From: Polynucleobacter parvulilacunae
GTDB lineage: Bacteria; Pseudomonadota; Gammaproteobacteria; Burkholderiales; Burkholderiaceae
DNA length: 64,000 nucleotides
Assembly (NCBI RefSeq): GCF_018881715.1
Contig: NZ_JACVPW010000002.1
Span: 186,001 to 250,000, forward strand
Direction: 5' to 3'
In this document: piece after piece, positions 7,871-16,981 of the stretch
How the letters are laid out: every line of letters starts with the position of its first letter
Position numbering within the stretch: position 1 is the stretch's first letter
Position numbers and translations under genes: made by a program
The notes under the pieces: generated by a model
What the model saw: the letters and a program-made list of their open reading frames with translations, nothing else
Told to the model about the DNA's origin: nothing
The model's database searches: none

Positions 7871-8582
7871 AGATTTCGGTTGGCATTTTAGTGATTCGGT
7901 AACCACTGCCCCGTACGGTCTCTATGAAACGATCGCAGTCTACGGGGCTCAAGGCGGCCCTCAAGCGCTTAATATGGACATCAACAGTGCGCTCTTCAAT
8001 ATAAACCTCGTTACCCCAAACATTGTCTAGCAAACTGGTACGGGAATGCACTCGCTCCGGGTTGACCATGAAATACTGCAAAAGCCTATATTCTGTCGGA
8101 CCTAAAGATATTGGCTTGGGATCTGAATTGGGCCAGATCGCTAAGACTCTGTGAGAGCTAGGATCAAGCCTCAGAGGACCTAAAGTAAGAGGTCCGGTAT
8201 CCTCAATTGGAGTCTGTCTACGCAGAAGAGCTTTAACTCTGGCAATGAGCTCTTTGGGTGAGAAAGGCTTGGTGACATAGTCATCAGCCCCTGAATCCAA
8301 GCCCATAACTTTGTCAGCCTCCTCGCTTTTAGCAGTCAGCATCAAAATAGGCAGGCCTCTTGTGCGCTCATTTGCCCTGAGCTCTTTAGCAAACTGAACG
8401 CCAGACTTACCAGGGAGCATCCAGTCTAAGATAATAAGACTCGGCAAATGGTCCTTCATAAGACCCAAGGCAATGTCCGTTTGCAATGCCTTTTCAACCT
8501 CATAACCTGCATGGGTCAAGTTAATTGCAATTAACTCTGCAATGGATGGCTCATCTTCAACAATTAGTATACGGTGAGTCAT
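7869..8582 (-). CDS. phoB: Phosphate regulon response regulator PhoB
   Basis: OmpR-type transcription factor of 237 residues. The receiver domain (~1-120) has the acidic pair EDE, the phospho-acceptor Asp in LIILDWMLPG (~54), Thr in MLTAKSE and Lys in VTKPFSPKEL. The C-terminal winged helix ends in RTVDVHIKRLRAAL and TVRGSGYRI. It is expected to bind the Pho boxes noted at 2561, 13170, 14329 and 16773. It lies 14 bases after phoU in the same operon. Confidence 0.96.
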   Translation of the reverse strand: MTHRILIVEDEPSIAELIAINLTHAGYEVEKALQTDIALGLMKDHLPSLIILDWMLPGKSGVQFAKELRANERTRGLPILMLTAKSEEADKVMGLDSGADDYVTKPFSPKELIARVKALLRRQTPIEDTGPLTLGPLRLDPSSHRVLAIWPNSDPKPISLGPTEYRLLQYFMVNPERVHSRTSLLDNVWGNEVYIEERTVDVHIKRLRAALSPVDCDRFIETVRGSGYRITKMPTEI

Positions 8583-8596
8583 AGAGGTGAGCTGTT

Positions 8597-9304
8597 TTAT
8601 TCTTTAGTGGCTTCGCGCACTAAATCTGCGTGCGGAATGTGACGAACATCAGCGCCCTTTGCAATATAAATTACAAATTCAGCAATGTTCTTGGCATGGT
8701 CACCAATACGCTCAATTGCTTTTGCAATAGTAAGCATATCCAATCCAGTACTAATCGTATGCGGATCTTCAGACATATAAGTGATGAGTTTACGAACAAA
8801 GCCTCTGAACTCTTCATCAATCTGACGGTCTTCAGCCACCACATCAGCCGCTGCAACAGTATCCAATCTGGCAAATGCATCTAAGCTACGACGCAATAAG
8901 TTAATGGCCATTTGTCCAGATAAGCGAATTTCAGCAACGTTAATATTGTGTGGTGAACCCGATTCAATTAAACGCTTAGTGCGCTTGGCAACGCGCTCTG
9001 CCTCATCACCTGCACGCTCTAAATTAGTAATTGCTTTGGACACAGCCATTACTAAGCGAAGATCTCGAGCAGTAGGTTGACGTCGAGCAATGACTTCCGT
9101 GCAAGCTAAGTCAATTTGAATCTCAAGGTCGTTTACTAGCTTTTCGTTGTCAATTACGATATTGCAGGTATCAATATCCATTTGCGTAAAAGCACGCATC
9201 GCAGTAGCAATTTGTGACTCAACCAATCCGCCCATTTCAAGCAAACGGCTTGAAAGAGAATTGAGGTCTGCGTCAAATTGTGATGATAGATGTTTATCTG
9301 GCAT
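8597..9304 (-). CDS. phoU: Phosphate signalling/transport regulator PhoU
   Basis: Cytoplasmic all-helical protein of 235 residues that links the Pst transporter state to PhoR. Two PhoU repeats are visible, each with an ERxGDxAxxxAxR-like metal-binding helix (LERAGDEAERVAKR near residue 95 and IERIGDHAKNIAEF near 200). AGGAGAG stands just before the ATG. It lies 13 bases after pstB, the usual order. Confidence 0.96.
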   Translation of the reverse strand: MPDKHLSSQFDADLNSLSSRLLEMGGLVESQIATAMRAFTQMDIDTCNIVIDNEKLVNDLEIQIDLACTEVIARRQPTARDLRLVMAVSKAITNLERAGDEAERVAKRTKRLIESGSPHNINVAEIRLSGQMAINLLRRSLDAFARLDTVAAADVVAEDRQIDEEFRGFVRKLITYMSEDPHTISTGLDMLTIAKAIERIGDHAKNIAEFVIYIAKGADVRHIPHADLVREATKE

Positions 9305-9317
9305 TTAATCTCTCCTA

Positions 9318-10166
9318 TTAACCAAAGCGGCCGGTTATGTAGTCTTCTGTTTCTTTACGCTTTGGCTTAATAAATATTTCGTCTGTTTTACCATATTCAA
9401 CCAGACTGCCCAAGTACATATAAGCAGTGTAATCGGATACGCGAGCTGCCTGTTGCATGTTGTGAGTCACAATTGCGATGGTGTACTCATGCTTAAGCTC
9501 ATTAATCAACTCTTCAATTTTTCCTGTTGAAATAGGATCCAAAGCAGAGGTTGGCTCATCCAACAAAATAACAGAAGGTTTCACCGCAACACCGCGCGCG
9601 ATACACAAACGCTGTTGCTGACCACCGGAGAGTGATAAGCCACTTTGATTTAATTTATCTTTAGCCTCATTCCACAAGGCGGCTTTATTAAGCGCCCACT
9701 CAACACGCTCATCCATCTCGGAGCGTGAGAGCTTTTCGTACAGACGAACACCGAAGGCAATATTTTCATAAATTGACATTGGAAATGGAGTTGGTTTTTG
9801 GAAAACCATACCGATACGTGAACGTAGCAAATTTAAGTCTTGCCCAGGTTCCAGTATGTTCTGACCATAGAAATTAATCTCGCCTTCAGCACGTTGGCCA
9901 GGATAGAGATCGTACATACGATTTAAGGTGCGTAATAAAGTAGACTTTCCACAACCTGATGGGCCAATAAAAGCAGTTACTTTGCCTTGCTCAATATCAA
10001 GGTTGATATCTTTGAGGCCCTGAAAATAACCATAATAAAAGTTCAGATTTCGCACCTCAAGCGCATTAATAACCACCTTATCTGAATGTTGTGTTGTTGT
10101 ATCCACTTTACCCCCTTGACCATCAATCTTATTTAAGTCAAACATAGTTTTCATATTACTCATCAT
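9318..10166 (-). CDS. pstB: Phosphate ABC transporter ATP-binding protein PstB
   Basis: ATPase of the high-affinity phosphate importer. It has 282 residues, about 25 more than E. coli PstB, with the extra length at the N-terminus. Walker A is GPSGCGKST (~92), the signature [14 protein letters not shown], Walker [14 protein letters not shown] and the switch VTHNMQQA. Its ATG overlaps the pstA stop by 4 bases (10163-10166), indicating translational coupling. A start further in, before the [12 protein letters not shown] strand, is possible. Confidence 0.96.
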   Translation of the reverse strand: MMSNMKTMFDLNKIDGQGGKVDTTTQHSDKVVINALEVRNLNFYYGYFQGLKDINLDIEQGKVTAFIGPSGCGKSTLLRTLNRMYDLYPGQRAEGEINFYGQNILEPGQDLNLLRSRIGMVFQKPTPFPMSIYENIAFGVRLYEKLSRSEMDERVEWALNKAALWNEAKDKLNQSGLSLSGGQQQRLCIARGVAVKPSVILLDEPTSALDPISTGKIEELINELKHEYTIAIVTHNMQQAARVSDYTAYMYLGSLVEYGKTDEIFIKPKRKETEDYITGRFG

Positions 10167-11029
10167 CCTTGGACCTTCTCACGAAATACCACTCGTGCCA
10201 AAATATTTAAACCGAGAACGGTAAACGTAATCAAAAGAGATCCGCCCCAAGCAAGACTTACCCAGTTGTCATATGGGCTCATCGCAAATTGGAAAATAAC
10301 CACCGGTAAATTAGCCATAGGCTTATTCATATCCGTAGAGAAAAATTGATTGCTTAACGCAGTAAATAATAAAGGCGCCGTTTCGCCGCTAACTCGAGCA
10401 AGAGCCAAAAGAATACCGGTCATAATGCCGCTTTGTGCAGCGCGCAGGGTAACCATAAATGCTACTTTCCACTTAGGCGTTCCCAAAGCATAAGCCGCCT
10501 CACGCAAACTTCCAGGCACTAAGCGCAGCATATTTTCCGTAGTACGCACAACCACTGGAATTGCAATCAGAGCCAATGCAATAGTGCCCGCCCATCCTGA
10601 GAAATGCTGTACCTTAGCAACATATAAGGCATAGACAAACAGGCCAATCACGATTGATGGTGCGGACAGCATGATATCGGTAACAAAACGAGTCAAAGAG
10701 GCCACTCGACTGCGATCACCATATTCAGAAAGATAGAGACCCGCCAACACACCTACAGGCGTGCTGATAAATGTACATGATCCAACCAATAAAAGGCTAC
10801 CAACAATTGCATTAGCCAATCCACCACCCTCAGTACCTGGAGCTGGTGTGCTTGCTGTAAACATATTTAGATTGATTGCAGAAAACCCTTTAATAAAAAG
10901 GATGCTTAAAATCCAGATCAAACTTGCCATTCCAATTGCCATTGCAATCATGGATAAAGTAAGACCAATTTTATTTGTCCTTTTACGACGGGCAAACACG
11001 GTCATATCAAAGTTAACATTTGAACTCAT
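10163..11029 (-). CDS. pstA: Phosphate ABC transporter permease PstA
   Basis: Inner-membrane permease subunit of 288 residues with six hydrophobic segments and the EAA loop [16 protein letters not shown], which contacts PstB. The N-terminus is cytoplasmic and basic (FARRKRTNK). It overlaps both neighbours by 4 bases, so pstC, pstA and pstB form a tightly coupled block. Confidence 0.96.
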   Translation of the reverse strand: MSSNVNFDMTVFARRKRTNKIGLTLSMIAMAIGMASLIWILSILFIKGFSAINLNMFTASTPAPGTEGGGLANAIVGSLLLVGSCTFISTPVGVLAGLYLSEYGDRSRVASLTRFVTDIMLSAPSIVIGLFVYALYVAKVQHFSGWAGTIALALIAIPVVVRTTENMLRLVPGSLREAAYALGTPKWKVAFMVTLRAAQSGIMTGILLALARVSGETAPLLFTALSNQFFSTDMNKPMANLPVVIFQFAMSPYDNWVSLAWGGSLLITFTVLGLNILARVVFREKVQG

Positions 11030-12015
11030 GATTTAAGTCCTTGCTTCTTTTCCATGCTGATTAGCATCCATTTAGCAAAAGCCAATACAACAAACGTAAT
11101 AAAAAATAGAGCAAGTCCGAGCGCGAAGAGAGATGAGTAATGTAAACCAGCCTCTGCCTCGCCAAACTGGTTAGCTAATGTTGATGCTATTGAGCTTCCT
11201 GGCGCAAAAAGAGAAGCTGAAATACGCTGCGCATTACCAATAATGAAAGTAACAGCCATCGTCTCACCAAGCGCTCTGCCAAGACCCAACATCACGCCGC
11301 CAATTACTCCCGCTTTGGTATATGGCAAAACAATGTTTCTCACTACTTCCCAAGTAGTACAGCCAATACCATAAGCTGACTCTTTTAGAACGGGAGGCAC
11401 GATTTCAAAGACATCGCGCATAACCGATGCAATAAAAGGAAGAATCATCAAGGCAAGAATTAATCCCGCACATAACATTCCAATTCCATTTGGTGGGCCA
11501 GAAAATAAAATTCCGATAAAAGGAATTTGACCAAGAGTGGCCTGAAGTGCTGGCTCAATATAGTCACCAAAGATTGGTGCAAAAATAAATAAACCAAACA
11601 TGCCATAAATAATAGATGGTACTGCTGCCAACAACTCCACTGCAGTCCCAAGTGGACGCCTTAAGGGTGGAGGACAAATTTCAGTCAAGAAAAAAGCAAT
11701 ACCAAAACTGAGTGGTACTGCAATTAATAGCGCAATCACTGAGGAGACCAAGGTGCCATAAATAGCAATTAATCCACCAAAATCACCATTAACAATATCC
11801 CAGGCTGGTGTAATGAAAAATTGCGGTCCAAACTCTTTCAATGCAGGCCATGCATTCACAAATAAAGAGCCAATAATTCCCAAGAGCGCAAAAAGCACAG
11901 AAAGAGAGAAAAATTGAGTTACGCGGTGGAATAGAAAATCTTGAATGCGCTGAAGACGCGCAATTCTTGCGGCCACTAGCGTCGGCGCGCCCGCTGATTC
12001 CAAAGTATTCATCAT
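11026..12015 (-). CDS. pstC: Phosphate ABC transporter permease PstC
   Basis: Inner-membrane permease of 329 residues, partner of PstA. Visible are a first membrane segment near residues 37-57, a periplasmic stretch ([18 protein letters not shown]), five further segments and the EAA loop [16 protein letters not shown]. It follows the pstS terminator by about 25 bases, so expression depends on readthrough from the pstS promoter or on an unseen internal promoter. Confidence 0.96.
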   Translation of the reverse strand: MMNTLESAGAPTLVAARIARLQRIQDFLFHRVTQFFSLSVLFALLGIIGSLFVNAWPALKEFGPQFFITPAWDIVNGDFGGLIAIYGTLVSSVIALLIAVPLSFGIAFFLTEICPPPLRRPLGTAVELLAAVPSIIYGMFGLFIFAPIFGDYIEPALQATLGQIPFIGILFSGPPNGIGMLCAGLILALMILPFIASVMRDVFEIVPPVLKESAYGIGCTTWEVVRNIVLPYTKAGVIGGVMLGLGRALGETMAVTFIIGNAQRISASLFAPGSSIASTLANQFGEAEAGLHYSSLFALGLALFFITFVVLAFAKWMLISMEKKQGLKS

Positions 12016-12031
12016 TAGACTTAAGCTAAAG

Positions 12032-12061
12032 TTAAAAAACGACCCTGGAAGCCAGGGTCGT
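12032..12061 (-). terminator. Strong hairpin terminator between pstS and pstC
   Basis: Minus-strand ACGACCCTGG-CTT-CCAGGGTCGT (12061-12039) is followed by TTTTTAAC. It lies 25 bases after the pstS stop. An attenuating hairpin here gives excess binding protein over the membrane subunits, as in other pst operons. Confidence 0.85.
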
Positions 12062-12085
12062 AATGATCAAAAATACAAAGAGGTA

Positions 12086-13108
12086 TTACTTAGTGTCAAC
12101 CTGTGACCAAACTTGTTTGCGAATGTAATCTACAGTTGCGTCAGGCATTGGAACGTAATCCAATTCTGAAGCTGCTTTTTTGCCATCTTTGAAAGAGTAC
12201 TCAAAGAATTTCAACACTGCAGCAGCTTGAGATTTGTTTTCTGGCTTTTTGTAAAGCACCACAAAAGTAGCGCCGGTAATAGGCCAGGATTTTGCACCAG
12301 CAGCATATGTGATGAATGTATTCATGCCAGGAAACTTAGACCAATCTGTACCAGCGGAAGCAGCTGCAAATGCTTCTGCAGTTGGAGAGACCATTACGCC
12401 ATCAGCATTGCGAACTTGTGTGTAGCTCAAATTATTCTTTTTGGCATATGCATACTCAACATAACCAATAGAATTCTTAATACGGGCTACGTTTGCAGCA
12501 ACGCCTTCATTGCCTTTGCCGCTAACTGTAGAGGCTGCAGGCCACTTAACTTGAGCACCAAAACCAACTGCTTCTTTAAAGTTGCTGCTTGCCTTAGAAA
12601 GGAAGCTAGTAAAAATTGCAGTAGTACCAGAACCATCGGCACGAGTAACAACGGTAATTGGGCCTGAAGGAATCTTCATACCTGGGTTCAAGAGAGCAAC
12701 ACGCTTATCGCTCCAATCAGTTACGCTACCCTGGAAAATATCTGACAACAAGTCGCCTGAGAGCTTGAGCTGATTTGGGCCAACACCTTCAATGTTCACA
12801 ACAACTACTACACCACCAATAATTGCAGGAAACTGAACCATGCCATGACTTTGGAGATCATCAAATGCCATTGGGGCGTCAGTAGCACCAAAATCTACTG
12901 TCTTAGCTTTAATTTGTTTAATACCACCACCGGAACCGATAGACTGATAGTTAAGGCCATCACCACTTTTAGCTTTATAAGACTCAGCCCATTTGCTGAG
13001 CACTGGATAGATGAATGAAGAGCCAGCTCCAGTCATTTCAACAGCATAAGCTGCAGGGGCCAAAGCAATAGCACCGATAACTAGTGCTTTTTTCAAAAAA
13101 GATTTCAT
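12086..13108 (-). CDS. pstS: Phosphate-binding periplasmic protein PstS
   Basis: Periplasmic phosphate receptor that delivers phosphate to PstCA. From the ATG at 13108 it has 340 residues: signal peptide MKSFLKKALVIGAIALAPAA then YA, and a mature domain beginning VEMTGAGSSF. Phosphate ligand loops are visible (TGAGSSFIYP, SGGGIKQI, RADGSGTT). A longer frame reaches 13168 but overlaps the -10 region of the Pho promoter. The chosen ATG has AGGAC 8 nt before it and a textbook signal sequence. Confidence 0.96.
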   Translation of the reverse strand: MKSFLKKALVIGAIALAPAAYAVEMTGAGSSFIYPVLSKWAESYKAKSGDGLNYQSIGSGGGIKQIKAKTVDFGATDAPMAFDDLQSHGMVQFPAIIGGVVVVVNIEGVGPNQLKLSGDLLSDIFQGSVTDWSDKRVALLNPGMKIPSGPITVVTRADGSGTTAIFTSFLSKASSNFKEAVGFGAQVKWPAASTVSGKGNEGVAANVARIKNSIGYVEYAYAKKNNLSYTQVRNADGVMVSPTAEAFAAASAGTDWSKFPGMNTFITYAAGAKSWPITGATFVVLYKKPENKSQAAAVLKFFEYSFKDGKKAASELDYVPMPDATVDYIRKQVWSQVDTK

Positions 13109-13153
13109 GTGATTAGTCCTGGTATTGAAATAACGCAACATTGCGATATTAGG

Positions 13154-13187
13154 ACGATACGTTTTCACTATGACGGTTTAATGACAA
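13154..13187 (-). promoter_or_regulatory. Pho box and -10 for the pst-pho operon
   Basis: Minus-strand TTGTCAT-TAAA-CCGTCAT (13187-13170) matches the PhoB box, and TATCGT (13159-13154) follows after exactly 10 nt. The leader to the pstS ATG would be about 40 nt. Confidence 0.9.
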
Positions 13188-13292
13188 AGCGTTATTTATA
13201 ATAAATATCCATAAAAAACAGCAACTTATGGTATTTATTGAGGGACTAAAATCAGGCAATATGAAAGCCTAAAAGAGGTCAAATATAGTGGA

Positions 13293-14306
13293 TTAAATAA
13301 TCCTCTTTAGCTTTAAGGAAGCAAAAACTGCTGCCCCAGTGACGGACATGAGAGCCATCACCTCATAAAAAGATCCCTTTAGCCCAGGAAGATCTTCCAT
13401 ATTCATACCCATGATCCCCGTTATTAAAGTCATCGGAAGAAAGATCACCGTCATTACGGACAAGACTTGCAAGTTTTTTGCATTAAATTCAGCCACATGG
13501 GCCGCCTGTTCATCTTGTAGCACCTTTGCGCGATCATAAAGACTTGAAATTTCCTGCACCAAGTAGGAGAGAAGATCCAAATCATCATTCAAGCGACTCT
13601 TATCTTCCTCGCTAAACCAATACGGCAGCCGTTTTAGCAGACGGTGCAAGGCAATTAATTCTGGGGAAAAATGCCTCCGAAGTCGACTACATTGAATACG
13701 AATTCTGCCCAGATTTTCGTGTTCTGGAAAATCTCTTCCCTTAAGAAGGTTTTCCTCTAGGTCATCCATATTCTCTGAAAGATGGGCTAAAAGTGTTCTC
13801 AATTGCTCGGCACGTAAATCCAGGAGCTCATGAAACAACTCAATGATGGAGGTGGGATTGAGCTGTCCGCCTCTCAAGTCATAGCGCAATTTGTCAGTCG
13901 TTCTAAGAGGGTTGTTGCGCAAAGAGACCATTAGCCTTGGTCTAACGATCGCCCAAAGGGTGCCTAAACTGGAGTCACCACCCTCCTCTCCAAACTCCTG
14001 CTGAAAATCATTCATGACCATCAGCAAGCAATCATCTAACTTCTCAATTCGCTCCAAGCGGCTGAGATTGACGCCTTCCTGAATCATTTCCACCACACGC
14101 TCAGGTATGAGCGGCGTATTTTCCAGCCAACGCTGAATTTGTGAGTTGGATAGATTTAAGTGCAACCAAATAGACAACTCAGGATTTTCAAGTGCGCCCG
14201 CAATTTCGAATAGAGGAATTTCATAACCACCTCCTGACGAAGGCATGGCCCAAGCAAATACCACACCCGCAACTGGAAAAGGCTTCGAAGTGATCTCTGT
14301 AGTCAT
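13293..14306 (-). CDS. CorA/ZntB-family metal ion transporter
   Basis: A divalent-cation channel-type transporter of 337 residues. It has a large cytoplasmic alpha/beta domain, long helices (~150-275), then two C-terminal membrane segments with the pore motif GMNM (in GITGIMGMNMEDLPG). The N-terminal VFAWAM and SIWLHLNLSNSQIQRWLENTP resemble ZntB more than classic CorA, so Zn or Mg are both possible. I chose the ATG at 14306; the frame extends to a GTG at 14324. A Pho box with a -10 lies so close that the message would start about at this ATG. It has no terminator that I can see. Confidence 0.88.
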   Translation of the reverse strand: MTTEITSKPFPVAGVVFAWAMPSSGGGYEIPLFEIAGALENPELSIWLHLNLSNSQIQRWLENTPLIPERVVEMIQEGVNLSRLERIEKLDDCLLMVMNDFQQEFGEEGGDSSLGTLWAIVRPRLMVSLRNNPLRTTDKLRYDLRGGQLNPTSIIELFHELLDLRAEQLRTLLAHLSENMDDLEENLLKGRDFPEHENLGRIRIQCSRLRRHFSPELIALHRLLKRLPYWFSEEDKSRLNDDLDLLSYLVQEISSLYDRAKVLQDEQAAHVAEFNAKNLQVLSVMTVIFLPMTLITGIMGMNMEDLPGLKGSFYEVMALMSVTGAAVFASLKLKRII

Positions 14307-14312
14307 GGCCGG

Positions 14313-14346
14313 ATTGTATGGCACGTGCGTGACATCAAAATGACAT
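14313..14346 (-). promoter_or_regulatory. Candidate Pho box and -10 for the CorA/ZntB-like gene
   Basis: Minus-strand ATGTCAT-TTTG-ATGTCAC (14346-14329), then exactly 10 nt, then TACAAT (14318-14313). The start of transcription would fall at or within a base or two of the ATG at 14306, implying a leaderless message. Confidence 0.65.
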
Positions 14347-14399
14347 GAAGTTACTCTATACAGACTCTTTAATTCTTCAGCTCGCTTGGCAATGCTCCC

Positions 14400-15230
14400 A
14401 TGAAATGCCTATGCATACTCCTTTTGCTTTTACCTGGCATTTCATTCGCCTTTGAACCATTAAATACAGATGATGCCGGCACTGTAAAGGCCGGCGGCAA
14501 TCAGATCGAGCAGTACTTTTTCTCCATTAATCGACATGGAGGAGCCCAGCAGGCAGATGTTGTGACACAGGGTGAAGAGTACACCGGTAGAACTGATGCA
14601 AAAGCCTTTCCGTTTACCTATACACGCGGACTCAGCGAAACTGTAGAGGCTTCATTCTCGATGACTTACTACAATGAGCCAAGCGGAAACTACTCCAAAT
14701 TTTCAAACTATGTTTTTGCCAGCAAGTGGCGTTTCTATGAAGATGAAGAGGCTGGCTATGCACTTGCCATTAAACCCACGGTAGTATTACCCGCAGGTAA
14801 ACAGCAGCAAGTTGCTGGTCTTGGCCTGGCTGCATTTAACTATGGAATGAACTTCATCGCATCCAAATATTGGGAAGCTTTAGAACTTCACCTCAATGCA
14901 ATTTACATGCGTTCTCCGTATAACACCAATTACAGCGTTGGCACTACGACTGAGCTTAATAGAACTAACATCTATCTAATCTCTCTTGCACCCGTCTGGC
15001 TGGTGCGCAAAGATCTCAAAATTGCCTTGGATATAGGCGCAAGCACCAACCCACCCGCATCCGAGCAGTACCTTAGCCATTACGCATTAATTGCAGGAAT
15101 CTACTCTCTCACCGAAAGCGTCGATCTTGGAGTCTCATACATGCGCACTGGCTTGAATTATGGAGCAACTTTTGCTTCCCAAACTGCAAGTGCCACTCGT
15201 AGCGAGGTCGGAATTACGTGGAGATTTTGA
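14400..15230 (+). CDS. Outer-membrane beta-barrel protein (transporter-like, unknown substrate)
   Basis: A 276-residue exported protein. The signal peptide is MKCLCILLLLLPGISFA, and the mature protein starts FEPLNTDDAGT, the typical opening of the phenol-degradation MetA-like outer-membrane family. The rest alternates polar and hydrophobic residues, and the chain ends in VGITWRF, a C-terminal Phe that the Bam machinery recognises. It diverges from the CorA/ZntB-like gene. The substrate is not known. Confidence 0.8.
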   Translation: MKCLCILLLLLPGISFAFEPLNTDDAGTVKAGGNQIEQYFFSINRHGGAQQADVVTQGEEYTGRTDAKAFPFTYTRGLSETVEASFSMTYYNEPSGNYSKFSNYVFASKWRFYEDEEAGYALAIKPTVVLPAGKQQQVAGLGLAAFNYGMNFIASKYWEALELHLNAIYMRSPYNTNYSVGTTTELNRTNIYLISLAPVWLVRKDLKIALDIGASTNPPASEQYLSHYALIAGIYSLTESVDLGVSYMRTGLNYGATFASQTASATRSEVGITWRF

Positions 15231-15308
15231 AATCCATGAAAGATATCCAATTGTCATAAATTCATAGGAAACTAAGCCTTCCCCATTCAGTCTGAACTGG
15301 AGCTAACA

Positions 15309-15728
15309 ATGCATTATCAAATTATTCCTTTGGAAATGGGCTCTTTGGTGGAGCGCAATATATTCCAGCAATCAAATAAAGAAATTAAGTGCGGAATAGT
15401 CTGGAAATTGGGTTCCGTATTAACCAACATCAAACCTGCATTTATTAAATCCTACGATCCAAATATTGGCATCTGTATTGAGGATATTCCTGGCGGTGAG
15501 ATTAGCAAGACTTATGGCGGAGAAAAAGTTATTTATTTTTTAGATACTGTCACGGAAGATGAGCAAGATGAATTAACGGATATCTTTTATCAAAGCAATC
15601 GAAAATACTCCAAGAGTTATGACGATGTGTTTCATGATCTAGGCTGGCAAAAAGTCAGCTCAGAATCCTATATATTTGGAGAGCTCGAGATTAAGGAATT
15701 GGATCGGTCTCCCGCCACCTATAAATGA
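15309..15728 (+). CDS. Hypothetical protein, coupled to the phosphoesterase gene
   Basis: A 139-residue cytoplasmic-looking protein with no signal peptide or membrane segment. I do not recognise the family. Its stop overlaps the start of the next gene by 4 bases (ATGA at 15725-15728), so the two are translationally coupled. The chain has an acidic middle (TEDEQDELTD) and a Tyr-rich region (FYQSNRKYSKSYDDVFHD). GGAGC stands 7 nt before the ATG. Confidence 0.7.
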   Translation: MHYQIIPLEMGSLVERNIFQQSNKEIKCGIVWKLGSVLTNIKPAFIKSYDPNIGICIEDIPGGEISKTYGGEKVIYFLDTVTEDEQDELTDIFYQSNRKYSKSYDDVFHDLGWQKVSSESYIFGELEIKELDRSPATYK

Positions 15729-16705
15729 AGATGAAATCCTTTAAAGTATTTTTATCTGCGCTACTCCTGACTTGCTCTTTTGTAGCCTGCGCTCAGTCGC
15801 TTGAGTCTTTCCAATTTATTGCCTTGGGCGATATGCCCTATAAGCTCCCAGACGATTATGTTCGCTATGAAAGATTAATTACAGAAATCAATAAAGCAAA
15901 ACCAAGCTTTAGCGTCTTTGTCGGGGACACCAAATCAGGCTCAACACCCTGTAGCGATGAATATAACCAAAAGATTAAGGGCTACTTCAATCAATTTTCT
16001 GCTCCACTTATCTATAGCATTGGAGACAATGAATGGACCGATTGTCATCGCCCACTAGCGGGATCTTATGACCCTATTGAACGCTTAGACAGCCTTCGCA
16101 ACACTTTCTTTAGCGCTCGGAAAAGTCTAGGCTCACAGCAAATTAATCTCACAAGACAAGCAGATGTTGATCCGCAGCACAAGAAGTTTGTTGAAAACTC
16201 GTATTGGGTAAAAAATCAATTTTTATTTGTGAATGTGCATATACCTGGATCTAACAATAACTTCGAGCGGAATGAGCAAGCAAAAGCGGAATACTTGGAA
16301 CGTAATCAGGCGAATTTAGACTGGATTCAACGCGCCTTTGACCTTGCCTCAAACAAGGGGTATTTGGGAATTATTTTTTGCTACCAGGCCGATATGTTTT
16401 ATACGCCGTCACAAGCAACTAATACAGATAGCGGCTATCGAGACACTTTGCACATCCTCAGCTCCAATTCGCAAGAGTTTAAAAAGCCCGTACTCTTAAT
16501 TCATGGGGATAGCCATCGACTCATTCTTGATCAACCCTTAAGAACGGTTGATCAAAAGGACGTTCTAGAGAATGTTCTTCGTCTGGAATTAATGGGTGCA
16601 GACCAAGTCCAGGCAGTAATGATTGGGGTTAATCCAAAGTCTGAGCAACCTTTTAGCTTTTCGCCGATTTTACTAAGACAAAATATGGGTACTCCAAAAC
16701 CCTAA
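15725..16705 (+). CDS. Exported metallophosphoesterase-like protein
   Basis: A 326-residue calcineurin-like phosphoesterase. There is a signal peptide with a possible lipobox (LLTCSFVACAQS, Cys near 21). Metal-site motifs appear in the usual order: ALGDMPY (Asp ~35), FVGDTKSG, SIGDNEWTDCH and LIHGDSHRL. Located outside the cytoplasm near the pho genes, it may release phosphate from an organic ester, but no Pho box is clear upstream of 15309. The canonical GNHD/E is here GDNE, as in several secreted relatives. Confidence 0.8.
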   Translation: MKMKSFKVFLSALLLTCSFVACAQSLESFQFIALGDMPYKLPDDYVRYERLITEINKAKPSFSVFVGDTKSGSTPCSDEYNQKIKGYFNQFSAPLIYSIGDNEWTDCHRPLAGSYDPIERLDSLRNTFFSARKSLGSQQINLTRQADVDPQHKKFVENSYWVKNQFLFVNVHIPGSNNNFERNEQAKAEYLERNQANLDWIQRAFDLASNKGYLGIIFCYQADMFYTPSQATNTDSGYRDTLHILSSNSQEFKKPVLLIHGDSHRLILDQPLRTVDQKDVLENVLRLELMGADQVQAVMIGVNPKSEQPFSFSPILLRQNMGTPKP

Positions 16706-16772
16706 AAGCTGATTAAGCGCGCTTTAGACCCTTCCAAGCAATTGGACAGTACTTTGATTTTCAGACTGTGAA

Positions 16773-16817
16773 ATGTCATCAAAATCACATCAACCTGTCA
16801 TATTTGAATTGTAAAGT
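16773..16817 (+). promoter_or_regulatory. Extended Pho box (three half-sites) and -10
   Basis: Plus-strand ATGTCAT (16773), ATCACAT (16784) and CTGTCAT (16795-16801) recur every 11 bases. Exactly 10 nt after the last is TAAAGT (16812-16817), with the same geometry as the pstS and phoA sites. It fires toward a region with no gene. Confidence 0.7.
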
Positions 16818-16821
16818 TGAG

Positions 16822-16966
16822 TTCTACTTATGGGAGATGAGGTGTAATTCTCTCGTTTCTGGTTACGAATAGTTTGTACCAACAGCCCATAGGTAACCAA
16901 ATTAGTGACTCTATTGAAATATGATGAGCTAAGAAAAAGCCACCCCGCAGGATGGCTTTTTATTTA
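16822..16966 (+). ncRNA. Candidate Pho-controlled small RNA
   Basis: About 145 nt between the predicted start of the promoter at 16773-16817 and a hairpin plus TTTTTATTT ending near 16965. The only internal ORFs are 5 and 11 codons without good ribosome sites. GGTTAC (16861-16866) can pair with GTAACC (16893-16898) to form an internal stem-loop. The phosphoesterase gene ends 117 bases before the predicted start, and the next gene lies on the other strand. I infer a phosphate-starvation sRNA; the RNA itself has not been seen. Confidence 0.45.
16939..16965. terminator. Bidirectional terminator
   Basis: GCCACCC-CGCA-GGATGGC (16939-16956) has one mismatch. It is followed by TTTTTATTT on the plus strand and by TTTTTC on the minus strand, so it can end both the candidate sRNA and the hydrolase gene at 16982. 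Confidence 0.75.
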
Positions 16967-16981
16967 AGAGGCCGACTATCT

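Noticed and set aside
13109-13168. Longer pstS start at 13168
   Set aside because: It overlaps the -10 region, and the extra 20 residues precede a proper signal peptide with its own ribosome site.
15251-15273. TTGTCAT before the 15309 gene, as a Pho box
   Set aside because: Only one half-site matches. Positions 11 bases before and after are AAGATAT and TCATAGG, and the hexamer after 10 nt (GAAACT) is poor.
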